64,000 nt of DNA from Pedobacter africanus (GCF_900176535.1 NZ_FWXT01000001.1:2852001-2916000); one strand, 5' to 3'. Shown: positions 43,937 to 53,065, counted from the first letter of the stretch. The notes: generated by a model from the letters alone, not told the origin. Made by a program: numbers and translations.

Positions 43937-45055
43937 ATGAAAATCAGAATATATTTATCAATTGTATTGCCTGGCATTTTTATGCTTTCTGTGCTCTCCG
44001 CCTGTAAAAGAATGGATAGTACATATGATCAGTATGTGGTGCCCAATGGCATCATCTACCCCGGAAAAGCCACCGCGCCAAGTCTCAAGTCAGGATATAA
44101 CCGCGTACAGATCTCCTGGTTGCGGGGCACCGATCCAAAGGTGGTCAGGGCAAGGATTTATTGGAACAATTTTACGGATTCAGTAGAAGTTCCTGTTCCG
44201 GCAAACCAGGAGGTGATCACGCACACCATCTCCAATCTTTCAGAAGACTACTACAGCTTCACGATCAAAACATTTGATAAAGATGGTCATGTATCAGTTC
44301 CGGTTGAGGTATCGGGAAATGTTTTTGGCGAGCGATACCGCGCTACATTGCTAAACCGCGTGGTATTATCGTCAACAATTAACCTGGCAAATGTACTTAC
44401 GCTTCAGTTTGAACCCGCCTTGCCCGGCAGCACCATTGTCAAATCAGAAGTGGAATATACCAGTACCTCTGGGGTTTCGAAAACCGTGACAGTTTTACCA
44501 GGGGTCTCGTTGCTGCAACTAACCGACTATAAGCTGGAAACCGGCTATAAGTTAAGAACCCAGCATTTAAGCCCCATTGCAATGGATCCACTTTATGCTG
44601 CTGATCAGCTGGTGGAAAACTTTTTGCTTAACAAAACAGAATGGAAGGTGATCGATTTTTCTTCGCAAAACCCCGACGCCAATAACGTTAGTGTCCCGGC
44701 AAATATGATTGATGGAAATCCTGCTACACGTTGGCTTACCCTGGCCAGCACCTCAAAATATCCACATCACATTACCGTTGATCTGGGCGCGGCAAGAACT
44801 GTGAAAACAGTAAGCCTTTGGCGTTGGGTGCAGGCCGCACCTGACGAACGTGGGCCTAACGTGGTACAGTTTTTTGGAAGCGCAAACAACACCACATGGA
44901 ATGATCTGGGGACGTATAATTTCGACCGTTTAACCAATAACGAACAAATCTATGCCCTTCCCGCTTCAACACAGTTCCGTTACCTTAAAGTTGTTGCCAT
45001 CAGCGGCCCTCAAACTTATGTCATTCTGGGAGAAGTAAATGTAACCGTGAAGTAA
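43937..45055 (+). CDS. DUF4998 lipoprotein with C-terminal F5/8-type (discoidin) domain
   Basis: The 372-residue lipoprotein (lipobox LSAC, Cys23) starts with a DUF4998-like region (GKATAPSLKSGYNRVQISWLRG) and ends in a coagulation-factor-like sugar-binding domain: MIDGNPATRWLTLAS, HITVDLGAARTV and FRYLKVVAISGP. It is probably another surface glycan-binding protein. It follows the DUF5000 protein by 17 bases and precedes GH88 by one base. Confidence 0.8.
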   Translation: MKIRIYLSIVLPGIFMLSVLSACKRMDSTYDQYVVPNGIIYPGKATAPSLKSGYNRVQISWLRGTDPKVVRARIYWNNFTDSVEVPVPANQEVITHTISNLSEDYYSFTIKTFDKDGHVSVPVEVSGNVFGERYRATLLNRVVLSSTINLANVLTLQFEPALPGSTIVKSEVEYTSTSGVSKTVTVLPGVSLLQLTDYKLETGYKLRTQHLSPIAMDPLYAADQLVENFLLNKTEWKVIDFSSQNPDANNVSVPANMIDGNPATRWLTLASTSKYPHHITVDLGAARTVKTVSLWRWVQAAPDERGPNVVQFFGSANNTTWNDLGTYNFDRLTNNEQIYALPASTQFRYLKVVAISGPQTYVILGEVNVTVK

Positions 45056-45056
45056 T

Positions 45057-46262
45057 ATGAACATAAAATGTAAACTATCCAGGCTCTGCTATCTGCTGTT
45101 ATCCATACTGCTGACGGGCTGCGCATCGCAGGAAAAAAACTTCAAGTCAGATCCTGCGCTGCTGGTCCGGATTGACAGTAATTTTGCCAGTGCTGGCAGA
45201 CAGTACCATCTGCTAATGAAAAACCTGCCGCCCGGGCAGTTCCCGAAAACCTATTATCCCCTCACAGGAAAGTTTGAAGCCTGTAAGTCCGACTGGTGGG
45301 TAAGCGGTTTTTACCCTGGCTCGCTCCTATACATTTACGAGCAGACCAAAGACCGCACGTTATTGGATGAAACCCGGCGCATTTTAAAGCTACTTGAAAA
45401 AGAGAAAAACAACAGGACCACGCACGACCTTGGCTTTATGATGTATTGTAGCTTTGGACAGGCAAATGCCATTAGCCCGCAACCCGGTTACAAAGAAGTT
45501 CTGATCGAAAGTGCAAAATCCCTGGCCAGTCGTTTTAATCCTAAAGTGGGTTGCATCCAGTCCTGGGACGCCAAGCCGGATGAGTTCCTGGTCATCATCG
45601 ATAATATGATGAACCTGGAATTGCTTTTCTGGGCAGCGCGCGAGACCGGGGATTCCAGCTATTATAACATAGCAGTAACCCATGCCAATACCACTATGAA
45701 AAACCATTTCAGGTCAGATTACAGTTCTTATCATGTGCTCAACTACCATCCCGAAACTGGTGCTGTACAACAGAAAAGGACAGATCAGGGCTATGCTGAT
45801 GAGTCGGCCTGGGCACGTGGGCAAGCATGGGGATTATATGGCTATACCCTGATGTATCGTGAAACCAAAGACCATAAATACCTGGATCAGGCCAACCATA
45901 TTGCTGCATTTATCCTGAAAAACCTGCCGGATGACAAAGTCCCTTACTGGGATTTTAATGCCCCCGATATTCCAGCGGCATTAAGAGATGCCTCTGCAGG
46001 AGCGATCATTGCCTCGGCATTACTGGAACTCTGTAGTTACAATAAAGGTCAAAATGCACAGATCTTTTTCAAAACTGCAGAAAAAATAATCAATACACTG
46101 TCTTCTGATCGGTATACAGCCGCCGAAAAGAGCAATGGGGGATTTATTCTTAAACATGGTGTAGGGCATATGCCCAAAAGGTCAGAAATTGATGTGCCGC
46201 TTACTTACGGCGATTACTATTACCTGGAAGCCATGAAACGATACAAAAGTTATGCAGATTAA
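45057..46262 (+). CDS. GH88 unsaturated glucuronyl hydrolase lipoprotein
   Basis: The 401-residue lipoprotein (lipobox LTGC, Cys22) has the family 88 helical barrel. The two aspartates essential in known members are Asp124 in TTHDLGF and Asp182 in IDNMMN. Other motifs are SDWWVSGFYPG, DESAWARGQAWGLYG and PLTYGDYYYLEAM. GH88 enzymes hydrate the unsaturated uronic acid that a polysaccharide lyase leaves at the non-reducing end. No clear lyase gene is in this operon, so the lyase may be elsewhere or unrecognised (the beta-helix protein at 23930 or DUF2264). Confidence 0.92.
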   Translation: MNIKCKLSRLCYLLLSILLTGCASQEKNFKSDPALLVRIDSNFASAGRQYHLLMKNLPPGQFPKTYYPLTGKFEACKSDWWVSGFYPGSLLYIYEQTKDRTLLDETRRILKLLEKEKNNRTTHDLGFMMYCSFGQANAISPQPGYKEVLIESAKSLASRFNPKVGCIQSWDAKPDEFLVIIDNMMNLELLFWAARETGDSSYYNIAVTHANTTMKNHFRSDYSSYHVLNYHPETGAVQQKRTDQGYADESAWARGQAWGLYGYTLMYRETKDHKYLDQANHIAAFILKNLPDDKVPYWDFNAPDIPAALRDASAGAIIASALLELCSYNKGQNAQIFFKTAEKIINTLSSDRYTAAEKSNGGFILKHGVGHMPKRSEIDVPLTYGDYYYLEAMKRYKSYAD

Positions 46263-46287
46263 CTTGCTTCATTTAAAGTGAAATATC

Positions 46288-49200
46288 ATGAAAAGTTTAA
46301 CCAGAATAGTCTTTTTGCTTGCTGCAGCACTTCCCCTGATGAGGGGATATGCACAGAAAAAAAATGGTGTACCGCACGATACAAGGTTTAGTGGTTATCC
46401 CTCGAGGGCTGCGGACTTCGATGTGCGTCCGGGCTTTACCAATCCACCACGGGGTTACGGCAATGTACCCTTCTTTTGGTGGAACGGGGATACACTCTCA
46501 CGCAAACGCCTGACAGAACAGCTCGATATCCTTAAAGAATCCGCTACGGATGGTTTTGCAGTGAGTTATCTGCATACGGATCCTAAAGGCGCTGATGCCG
46601 AGTTAAACAAAAAAATGGGCTACGGACTTTATGGACGGACAGAGCCCGGTAACCCAGCTGTGTATTCTGATGAATGGTGGAAGACATGGAATTGGTTTTC
46701 AGGGGAAGCTGCTAAAAGAGGTATGGCCGTTGGCCTCGACGATTATACTATTGGCTGGGTAGGCAATGGGTATTCCACTGACGAAGTACGTGACCTGGAA
46801 AAGTTCAGGTCCTATAAAGGGACCCTGGTGATAAAAATCGATACAGTAAAGGCGGGGGGCTCACTAAAAAAGCTGCTCCCGCCAGACCTGGTCAGCCTTA
46901 CTGCCTGGCCGGTTAATGGCGTAAAAGGTAAGTCCGTATATATTGACCTGAAGGCCAAAGTTAAAAACGGGGGCATCGATTTTAAAGCCCCCCGCAGTGG
47001 CGATTGGAAGGTTTACACGATAGTAGCAGCCAACAATTATATGCTACACCCCGATCATGGCAGAGAACTGGTAAAGCACTATTTTCAACGGTTTGAAGAT
47101 AAAATGGACGCACAGGGGCGAAAAGGCATGAATTACTTTTTTCAGGATGAACTTTTTATCCCTTTCAACATGAATACCTGGTCGGAAGATTTTGCGGTAC
47201 AATTCAGCCGCATAAAAGGTTATGACGTGCTGCCCTATCTTCCTGCTTTAAAAGAAGATATCGGGGCCATTACCCCTAAAATACGGATGGACTATGCCGA
47301 TGTACTGATGGAACTGGCAGAAGAAAGATATTTTAAACCCGTTTACAACTGGCATGCCAGCCGGGGCCTTATTTATGGCTCAGATAACCTGGACAGGGGC
47401 TTGGAACCGCTCAATTATGTAGATTATTTTCGGGTAGAGAGCTGGTATACCGCGCCTGGAAACGATGCTCCGGCCCGGGGCTCTTCGTTTATCCAAACGA
47501 AGGTATCAAGCTCGGTTGCTCACCTATACAAGCGTCCGCGCACATGGCTCGAGGCTTTTCACAGCATGGGCTGGGGTAGTAGCGGTGAATGGCTGACAGA
47601 ACAGCTCGACCATCATTTTATAGCGGGAGGGAACCTCATTTGTATGCATGGACTCTATTACACCACGCATGGCGGATGGTGGGAGTGGGCACCGCCCGAT
47701 TTTCACTACCGCATGCCCTACTGGCCGCACATGAAGAAATGGCTGGAATATGGCGAGCGTTTGAGTTACCTAATGAGCCAGGGCACCCATGTTAGCGATA
47801 TTGCCTTAATGTACCCTACCGAACCGATGCAGGCTTTTCCTGGCAGTAGGCCGGATGTAAGTTTTGCCACTGCAAAAACACTAAGCAATGCCGGGCTGGA
47901 TTATGACTTTATGGATTACAGGTCACTTCTTAAAACAGAGATCAGTGACAAATCGCTGAAGGTCTCAGACATGTCTTATAAAGTACTTATACTGCCTGAT
48001 ATGAAGGCGATGCACTATGAAGCCCTGCAGCAGGCATTAAATTTTTACCGCAAAGGAGGAATCGTAGTGGCTACAGGCAGCTTACCTATGGCCAGTACGC
48101 GCAAAGGTAGTGACGATCCAGAGGTTGATGCCCTTGTAAAGGAAATCTTTGGCCTAACGGCGAAGGAGCAGGAGGCGGGTAAAAAAGCAGGTATTCATCA
48201 GAACGCGGCCGGCGGTAAGGGTTTACTTGCGGATACACTGAACATTGCTGCCTTGGTGGCACAGCACATTACACCTGATTTTATTCCAGGGGAAGGCGGT
48301 GGTAAGGTATTGCACAGAAAGATCGGTAACAAAGACCTTTACATGACCATGAATGTAAAACCTGGCAATGAAGTTTTTTATCGGGTACAGGGGCGCCCCG
48401 AATTGTGGGACGCCAAAACTGGTGAAACCAAAGTTCTGCCTGTTGTAAAGCAGACAACAGCAGGCACTTATATCCGCTCGGAAGTGGGCTACACAAATTC
48501 TTCAATCATTGTCTTTTCTCCTGGAAATGCGGTTATTGAAAGCAAAAAACAGGCTGAAGCTGTAGTTGCTGACCGAATTCAGCTCAAAGGAGATTGGAAA
48601 ATAGAATTTCTGCCTACGATGAATAACAAATGGGGAGATTTCCGCTTGCCGGCTTTTGATGGGCTGATCAGCACTGAGGCCCGGACCTTTAAATTTAGTA
48701 CTAAGGCCGGTGCCGCCCCCGACTGGACCGCGAAGTCTTTTGTCGATGACAACTGGCAGGAAGGGATTTATGATTACGGCTACCAGATGCAGTGGCTGCT
48801 GGATTCCACTTCCAATAATTTTGAGGCTTTAGTCGACCAGGCGCTTAATGATAAACTTGATGGCTGGAAACCTTATCGCTTCAGTTGGCGTTTTGGTGTC
48901 TGGGATCACCCGGGCCCTCAAGGTTACCACGGACTAAAGGCCAGGGTAAACGACGGTTTCCTTATTCTGGATGGGGCTGGTGATCATCTTTTTAAAACCT
49001 ATGTTTATGCCCCTCAGGAGCAGTTGTATCATGTTGAGCTGGGTGAACGGCTGCCCGATCGTTTTTATGTGGATGGTAAAGCTTTAAAAGACACTAAGAT
49101 TAAATTAAGTAAAGGCTGGCACGCTGTTTTGGCGGCTTATACCGGCGTGCCTAAAAAAGGATATAAGAGAGGGCCAAACTCCCGTGATGAACGTCCCAGA

Positions 49201-49956
49201 AGCGCAATTGTATTTTTGCCGGCTGCAAATCCGCTTCCGGAAAAAGTGTCTCCTTATTCCAGCATACTTGCCATGCGCTGGTACCAGGCATCGCACCTTC
49301 GGTTTGATCCTGCCAGGGGCGAAAACAAAACCTATTGTTACCGTTTTAAATCCACACCAGGCCTGGAGAAAATGGAAATGGGTATTTATGGTAAAAAACC
49401 TGCGGTTTGGATTGAGGGTAAACAACTGAATGAAAAATACGTAACACTGCTGAAAACTGAAGCAGGTTTAAATACTTATAGCATAGTTATGCCTGTTAAA
49501 CATGAAAAGGTAGTTGAAGTGGCTATGCAGATCGAAACCGAACCGGGTATTCAGGATGTGGCCGTATTTCCTTTTCCTATAAAGCTATTTTGCCATACGG
49601 GCTTGCTGGAAGCCGGTGATTGGGCATCAACCGGACAAATGCTGCATTACTCTGGTGGTTTGTATTACCGGAAAACTTTAACCCTGAGCGAAGCACAGCT
49701 CAAGAAGGAAATCTTCCTTGATTTAGGTGAAGTGGTAGCCACTTGCGCCCTCAGGGTGAATGGACAGGAAGTGACGACAATGATGTCCCCTCCTTATAAA
49801 GCAGAGATCACTAAATTCCTGAAAGCAGGAGACAATCAGCTGGAGGTTTTGGTATACAGCACCTTGTCCAATCATTACCAGACCATTCCATCAGCCTATC
49901 GCGGAATCCCTCGCGCCGGGCTGATCGGACCTGTTGTACTTGAGCTGGGGAAGTAA
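46288..49956 (+). CDS. GH106-like large secreted glycosidase (putative alpha-L-rhamnosidase)
   Basis: The 1222-residue protein has a signal peptide (GYAQ, residue 23), an N-terminal barrel with the FFWWNGDTLSRKRLTEQL start typical of GH106-like proteins, acidic sites in YFFQDELF and TWLEAFHSMGW, and a GH2-like sugar-binding C-terminal domain (ATCALRVNGQEV, MSPPYKAEITKFLKAGDNQLEVL). GH106 enzymes remove alpha-L-rhamnose; assignment to the family is by pattern and not certain. It is the last gene of the operon, closed by a hairpin. Confidence 0.7.
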   Translation: MKSLTRIVFLLAAALPLMRGYAQKKNGVPHDTRFSGYPSRAADFDVRPGFTNPPRGYGNVPFFWWNGDTLSRKRLTEQLDILKESATDGFAVSYLHTDPKGADAELNKKMGYGLYGRTEPGNPAVYSDEWWKTWNWFSGEAAKRGMAVGLDDYTIGWVGNGYSTDEVRDLEKFRSYKGTLVIKIDTVKAGGSLKKLLPPDLVSLTAWPVNGVKGKSVYIDLKAKVKNGGIDFKAPRSGDWKVYTIVAANNYMLHPDHGRELVKHYFQRFEDKMDAQGRKGMNYFFQDELFIPFNMNTWSEDFAVQFSRIKGYDVLPYLPALKEDIGAITPKIRMDYADVLMELAEERYFKPVYNWHASRGLIYGSDNLDRGLEPLNYVDYFRVESWYTAPGNDAPARGSSFIQTKVSSSVAHLYKRPRTWLEAFHSMGWGSSGEWLTEQLDHHFIAGGNLICMHGLYYTTHGGWWEWAPPDFHYRMPYWPHMKKWLEYGERLSYLMSQGTHVSDIALMYPTEPMQAFPGSRPDVSFATAKTLSNAGLDYDFMDYRSLLKTEISDKSLKVSDMSYKVLILPDMKAMHYEALQQALNFYRKGGIVVATGSLPMASTRKGSDDPEVDALVKEIFGLTAKEQEAGKKAGIHQNAAGGKGLLADTLNIAALVAQHITPDFIPGEGGGKVLHRKIGNKDLYMTMNVKPGNEVFYRVQGRPELWDAKTGETKVLPVVKQTTAGTYIRSEVGYTNSSIIVFSPGNAVIESKKQAEAVVADRIQLKGDWKIEFLPTMNNKWGDFRLPAFDGLISTEARTFKFSTKAGAAPDWTAKSFVDDNWQEGIYDYGYQMQWLLDSTSNNFEALVDQALNDKLDGWKPYRFSWRFGVWDHPGPQGYHGLKARVNDGFLILDGAGDHLFKTYVYAPQEQLYHVELGERLPDRFYVDGKALKDTKIKLSKGWHAVLAAYTGVPKKGYKRGPNSRDERPRSAIVFLPAANPLPEKVSPYSSILAMRWYQASHLRFDPARGENKTYCYRFKSTPGLEKMEMGIYGKKPAVWIEGKQLNEKYVTLLKTEAGLNTYSIVMPVKHEKVVEVAMQIETEPGIQDVAVFPFPIKLFCHTGLLEAGDWASTGQMLHYSGGLYYRKTLTLSEAQLKKEIFLDLGEVVATCALRVNGQEVTTMMSPPYKAEITKFLKAGDNQLEVLVYSTLSNHYQTIPSAYRGIPRAGLIGPVVLELGK

Positions 49957-49970
49957 AAGGGCTAAATGTA

Positions 49971-50004
49971 AAATGGCCGTGTCAACATAATCACACGGCC
50001 ATTT
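49971..50004 (+). terminator. Bidirectional hairpin between locus 2 and the small conserved gene
   Basis: A perfect 12-bp stem (49971-49982 with 49993-50004) encloses a 10-base loop between convergent genes. T tracts are short on both sides, so it may act for both but weakly. Confidence 0.7.
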
Positions 50005-50020
50005 ACCTATTGCAATGAAT

Positions 50021-50368
50021 TTAACTCAATAGCTCCTGCAGATCGCGATCTGCCGTTGGTATTTTTTTCAGGAAATCATCAAAACCAGCATTTTCCTGCG
50101 ATGTGTACATGCCGTAGGCATCCAGGATATAACCAATCTGGCCGTCCTTGTCCTCCAATAAATAAAGTACAGAGTTATCGCCCGGATCAGAATCACCTTC
50201 AAAACGGTAGGTTTTTATAATGGTCAGGTCTTCCGGATTATAGATCTTATTGACACCAACCCCCTGCATTTTGCCATGGTCGGTCATTTTAATTTCGTTA
50301 TCCAGGCCTTTGGTTCTCAGTTTTTCTAAAATCTGGCTCAATGTGTTCATTTCTATAGGATGTTCCAT
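50021..50368 (-). CDS. Small conserved Bacteroidota protein (115 aa)
   Basis: I chose the ATG at 50368; the frame runs up to a GTG at 50419. The product has no signal or membrane segment. The pattern TYRFEGDSDPGDNSVLYLLEDKDGQIGYILDAYGMY resembles (in shorter pieces) a family of about 100 residues that is often labelled phosphoribosylpyrophosphate synthetase by mistake; it is far too short for that enzyme. The function is unknown. Five phased 11-bp repeats lie upstream, which points to a regulated gene. Confidence 0.7.
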   Translation of the reverse strand: MEHPIEMNTLSQILEKLRTKGLDNEIKMTDHGKMQGVGVNKIYNPEDLTIIKTYRFEGDSDPGDNSVLYLLEDKDGQIGYILDAYGMYTSQENAGFDDFLKKIPTADRDLQELLS

Positions 50369-50478
50369 GGTTTCTATTTTTTGTAATAGAACAGCGGGGG
50401 AGTGAAATAGTTTTAGCACAAATCGGTTTATCCTCGATCCGGCTTTGAGACTGGTTTGAGATTGCCTTTATTTTAAAT

Positions 50479-50487
50479 CAAAGAATA
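50479..50487 (-). promoter_or_regulatory. Near-consensus -7 element upstream of the small conserved gene
   Basis: TATTCTTTG on the minus strand has TA and TTTG but three bases between them. It lies 33 bases downstream of the repeat block at 50521-50575, the spacing expected if the repeats bind an activator. Evidence is weak by itself. Confidence 0.3.
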
Positions 50488-50520
50488 GCCTTTCTTAAAA
50501 CACTCTTTATACAATTGCTA

Positions 50521-50575
50521 ATTGTTTAAATATTGTATGAATAATGTTTAAGCATTGTATTAACATTGTATAAAC
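50521..50575 (-). repeat. Five tandem 11-bp degenerate repeats
   Basis: Units start at 50521, 50532, 50543, 50554 and 50565, each exactly 11 bases: plus-strand ATTGTTTAAAT, ATTGTATGAAT, AATGTTTAAGC, ATTGTATTAAC and ATTGTATAAAC. On the minus strand the unit is about RTTWAWACAAT. Direct repeats at one helical turn are the usual sites of OmpR/PhoB-family response regulators. The block is in the 323-bp gap 50369-50691, upstream of the small gene. The rest of the gap holds the metK terminator. Confidence 0.65.
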
Positions 50576-50636
50576 CTTAAACGAAACTGCTACAGATCCC
50601 TGACTAACTTGCGGAAAAAATGCTGATTTTAGAGAT

Positions 50637-50670
50637 AAAAAAAGCCTTTCTATTTGTGCAGAAAGGCTTT
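50637..50670 (-). terminator. Intrinsic terminator of metK
   Basis: A perfect 11-bp stem (50641-50651 with 50660-50670) and an 8-base loop are followed on the minus strand by seven U. It lies 22 bases past the metK stop. Confidence 0.9.
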
Positions 50671-50691
50671 CATTATTTTGCTGACTATTTT

Positions 50692-51942
50692 TTATAAATC
50701 AAAAGCAGTTTTTACTTTATCTACAAAATCCAGTTTTTCCCATGTGAACAGCTCAACGGTAACTGATTTTTCTTCACCGTTAGGTGATCTGAAAACCTTG
50801 GTTACGGTTTCCGGCTTGCGGCCCATGTGTCCGTAAGCAGCAGTTTCGCTATAAATCGGGTTCCTCAGTTTCAGGCGCTGCTCAATGAAATAAGGGCGCA
50901 TATCAAATATACCTTCAACGATCTTAGCGATCTCTCCATCGGTTTTATTCACTTTGGAAGTACCGTAGGTATTGATATAGATACCCATAGGCTGCGCCAC
51001 ACCAATGGCATAACTTACCTGCACCAGAATCTCATCTGCAACACCGGCAGCAACCAGGTTTTTGGCAATGTGACGGGTAGCATAAGCTGCGCTTCTGTCT
51101 ACCTTGCTCGGGTCTTTTCCAGAGAAAGCACCACCACCATGGGCACCTTTACCACCATAAGTATCCACAATGATCTTACGTCCGGTTAAACCGGTATCCC
51201 CATGCGGCCCTCCGATCACGAACTTGCCGGTAGGGTTGATGTGGTATTGGATCTTATCGTTGAATAAATGAGCGTATTGAGGGTATTTGGCAATGATGCG
51301 CGGGATCAGGATCTCTACCAGGTCTTTTTTGATCTTGGCCAGCATTTTAGTTTCTTCATCAAAGTCATCGTGCTGGGTAGAAATTACAATGGCATCAATA
51401 CGGACAGGTTTGTTGTCGTCTGAATACTCCAGGGTTACCTGCGATTTGGCATCCGGGCGTAAATAAGTGATTTCCTTATTTTCGCGTCTTAAGATAGCCA
51501 GTTCCTGCAAAAGGGTATGGGAAAGGTCTAATGCCAGTGGCATATAGTTTTCGGTTTCATTGGTGGCGTAGCCAAACATCATGCCCTGGTCGCCCGCACC
51601 CTGCTCTTCTTTGCTGGAACGGTCTACCCCCTGGTTAATGTCCTGGCTTTGTTCATGTATGGCCGAAAGGATCCCGCAGGAGTTGGCTTCAAACATATAC
51701 TCACTTTTGGTGTAACCGATTTTGCGGATCACCTCGCGGGCAATCTGCTGCACATCCAGGTAAGTGGTAGATTTTACTTCACCAGCTAAAATCACCTGAC
51801 CGGTAGTTACCAGGGTTTCACAGGCTACTTTAGATTCGGCATCAAAGGCCAGGAAGTTGTCAATTAGGGCGTCCGAAATCTGATCTGCGATCTTATCAGG
51901 GTGCCCTTCTGAAACAGATTCTGATGTAAATAAATACGACAT
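50692..51942 (-). CDS. metK: S-adenosylmethionine synthetase
   Basis: The 416-residue enzyme makes SAM from methionine and ATP. Signature motifs are GAGDQGMMFGYA and the phosphate-binding GGGAFSGKDPSKVDRSAAY. It starts with SESVSEGHPDKIADQISDA, as MetK proteins normally do, so the start at 51942 is firm. The transcript carries what appears to be a SAM-II riboswitch about 80-150 bases upstream, giving feedback control by its own product. It is a single gene with its own terminator. Confidence 0.97.
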   Translation of the reverse strand: MSYLFTSESVSEGHPDKIADQISDALIDNFLAFDAESKVACETLVTTGQVILAGEVKSTTYLDVQQIAREVIRKIGYTKSEYMFEANSCGILSAIHEQSQDINQGVDRSSKEEQGAGDQGMMFGYATNETENYMPLALDLSHTLLQELAILRRENKEITYLRPDAKSQVTLEYSDDNKPVRIDAIVISTQHDDFDEETKMLAKIKKDLVEILIPRIIAKYPQYAHLFNDKIQYHINPTGKFVIGGPHGDTGLTGRKIIVDTYGGKGAHGGGAFSGKDPSKVDRSAAYATRHIAKNLVAAGVADEILVQVSYAIGVAQPMGIYINTYGTSKVNKTDGEIAKIVEGIFDMRPYFIEQRLKLRNPIYSETAAYGHMGRKPETVTKVFRSPNGEEKSVTVELFTWEKLDFVDKVKTAFDL

Positions 51943-52023
51943 TTTAAATAATCAATTTAATGAGTAAACAATTATTAAAATGGAAGATGACCCTGTAAAC
52001 AGGCGGTAAAATGAAGTGTATGA

Positions 52024-52092
52024 CAGGTTAGCACTTTTTTTTACGTGGTTGCAATCCCGCTATTTTTAGATAGCATCGCAAATCAGTCCACT
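52024..52092 (-). promoter_or_regulatory. SAM-II (SAM-alpha) riboswitch upstream of metK
   Basis: Read on the minus strand, P1 is GTGG (52091-52088) with CCAC (52048-52045). Its loop holds CTGATTT (52086-52080), an inserted hairpin GCTAT/ATAGC, GGG and ATTGCAA (52055-52049). After P1 come an A run and GCTAA (52032-52028), then CCTG. The GGG of the loop can pair with CCT of the tail to form the pseudoknot. The order CUGAUUU, AUUGCAA, A-rich, GCUAA is the SAM-II signature. The extra hairpin makes it longer than the minimal class. The element begins at the expected transcription start of metK. Confidence 0.8.
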
Positions 52093-52101
52093 TTAGTGCC
52101 G

Positions 52102-52131
52102 CAAAATTACATTATATATTTAAATAGTCAA
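52102..52131 (-). promoter_or_regulatory. Promoter of the metK transcript
   Basis: TTG (52129-52131), a 19-base spacer and TAATTTTG (52102-52109) form a full Bacteroidota promoter on the minus strand. Transcription would start about 7 bases after the box, at the first base of the riboswitch. Confidence 0.8.
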
Positions 52132-52174
52132 AAAATATCGATTATTTTGTAGATTAATATAACCGGGAAAGGCT

Positions 52175-53065
52175 TTGTCAAAATCGAATATCTTATTTAT
52201 TATCAATCCCATATCCGGCGGAAAGGATAAGCTCAGGATTCCTGGGCTGATTGACGCGAATTTAGACCGGCAGAAATTTAATCCAAATTTCGCTTTTACT
52301 GAATACATTGGCCATGCTTCTGAAATAGCCGAAGAGGCTGCAAACAAAAATTTTGACATCATTGTGGCCGTTGGCGGGGATGGGACGATCAATGAAGTAG
52401 GTACCAAAGTGATGCAACAGCATAAAATACTTGGAATACTGCCTTTTGGCTCGGGAAACGGTCTGGCCAGGTTCCTGAGGATACCCATGAATACGGTAAA
52501 AGCCATAAAGGTGATCAACGACCTCCGGGTCAGGCAAATCGATACTGCAACATTTAACGACAAGCATTTTTTTAACATGGCCGGAATGGGGTTTGATGCC
52601 CATATCAGTTCTGTATTTGCCGGAAATAAAGGCAGGGGCCTGAGCGGTTATTTAAAGCTGGGCCTTCGCGAAGTGCTGAGCTACAAGCCGCAAACCTACC
52701 ATATTGTAATCGATGGAAAGGAATATGTACGGACAGCCTTTGTGATCAGTCTGGCCAATTCATCGCAGTATGGGAACAATGCGCATATTGCACCTGCCGC
52801 CTCTGTTACCGATGGCTTGCTGGATATTTGCATTGTTAAGGAATTTCCGATGTACAAGCTGCCGGTGCTGGCTTATGAAATGCTGAATTCCAAGACAGAC
52901 AATTCAAATCTGGTGGAAATCATAAAAGGGGAAAATATACGCATCCGCAGGCCAAAGGACGATGCAATCCATATCGATGGTGAACCCTTTTTTATGGGCC
53001 AGGAGATTGCTGCATCAATTCAACCTTTGTCCTTAAACATCATTACACCAGATTATGAAGGCTAA
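52175..53065 (+). CDS. Diacylglycerol kinase/YegS-type lipid kinase
   Basis: The roughly 297-residue protein has the DAGK catalytic core: NPISGG near the start, the nucleotide-binding GGDGTINEV and GSGNGLARFL. It likely phosphorylates diacylglycerol or a related lipid at the inner membrane. No in-frame ATG precedes the conserved start, and a stop lies at 52160-52162, so initiation at the TTG 52175 (SKSNILFIINPISGG follows) is required. Its end overlaps the SUI1-like gene by 11 bases. Confidence 0.88.
   Translation: MSKSNILFIINPISGGKDKLRIPGLIDANLDRQKFNPNFAFTEYIGHASEIAEEAANKNFDIIVAVGGDGTINEVGTKVMQQHKILGILPFGSGNGLARFLRIPMNTVKAIKVINDLRVRQIDTATFNDKHFFNMAGMGFDAHISSVFAGNKGRGLSGYLKLGLREVLSYKPQTYHIVIDGKEYVRTAFVISLANSSQYGNNAHIAPAASVTDGLLDICIVKEFPMYKLPVLAYEMLNSKTDNSNLVEIIKGENIRIRRPKDDAIHIDGEPFFMGQEIAASIQPLSLNIITPDYEG

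Noticed and set aside
50021..50368. Phosphoribosylpyrophosphate synthetase, a label often carried by relatives
   Set aside because: At about 115 residues without a PRPP-binding motif it cannot be that enzyme.
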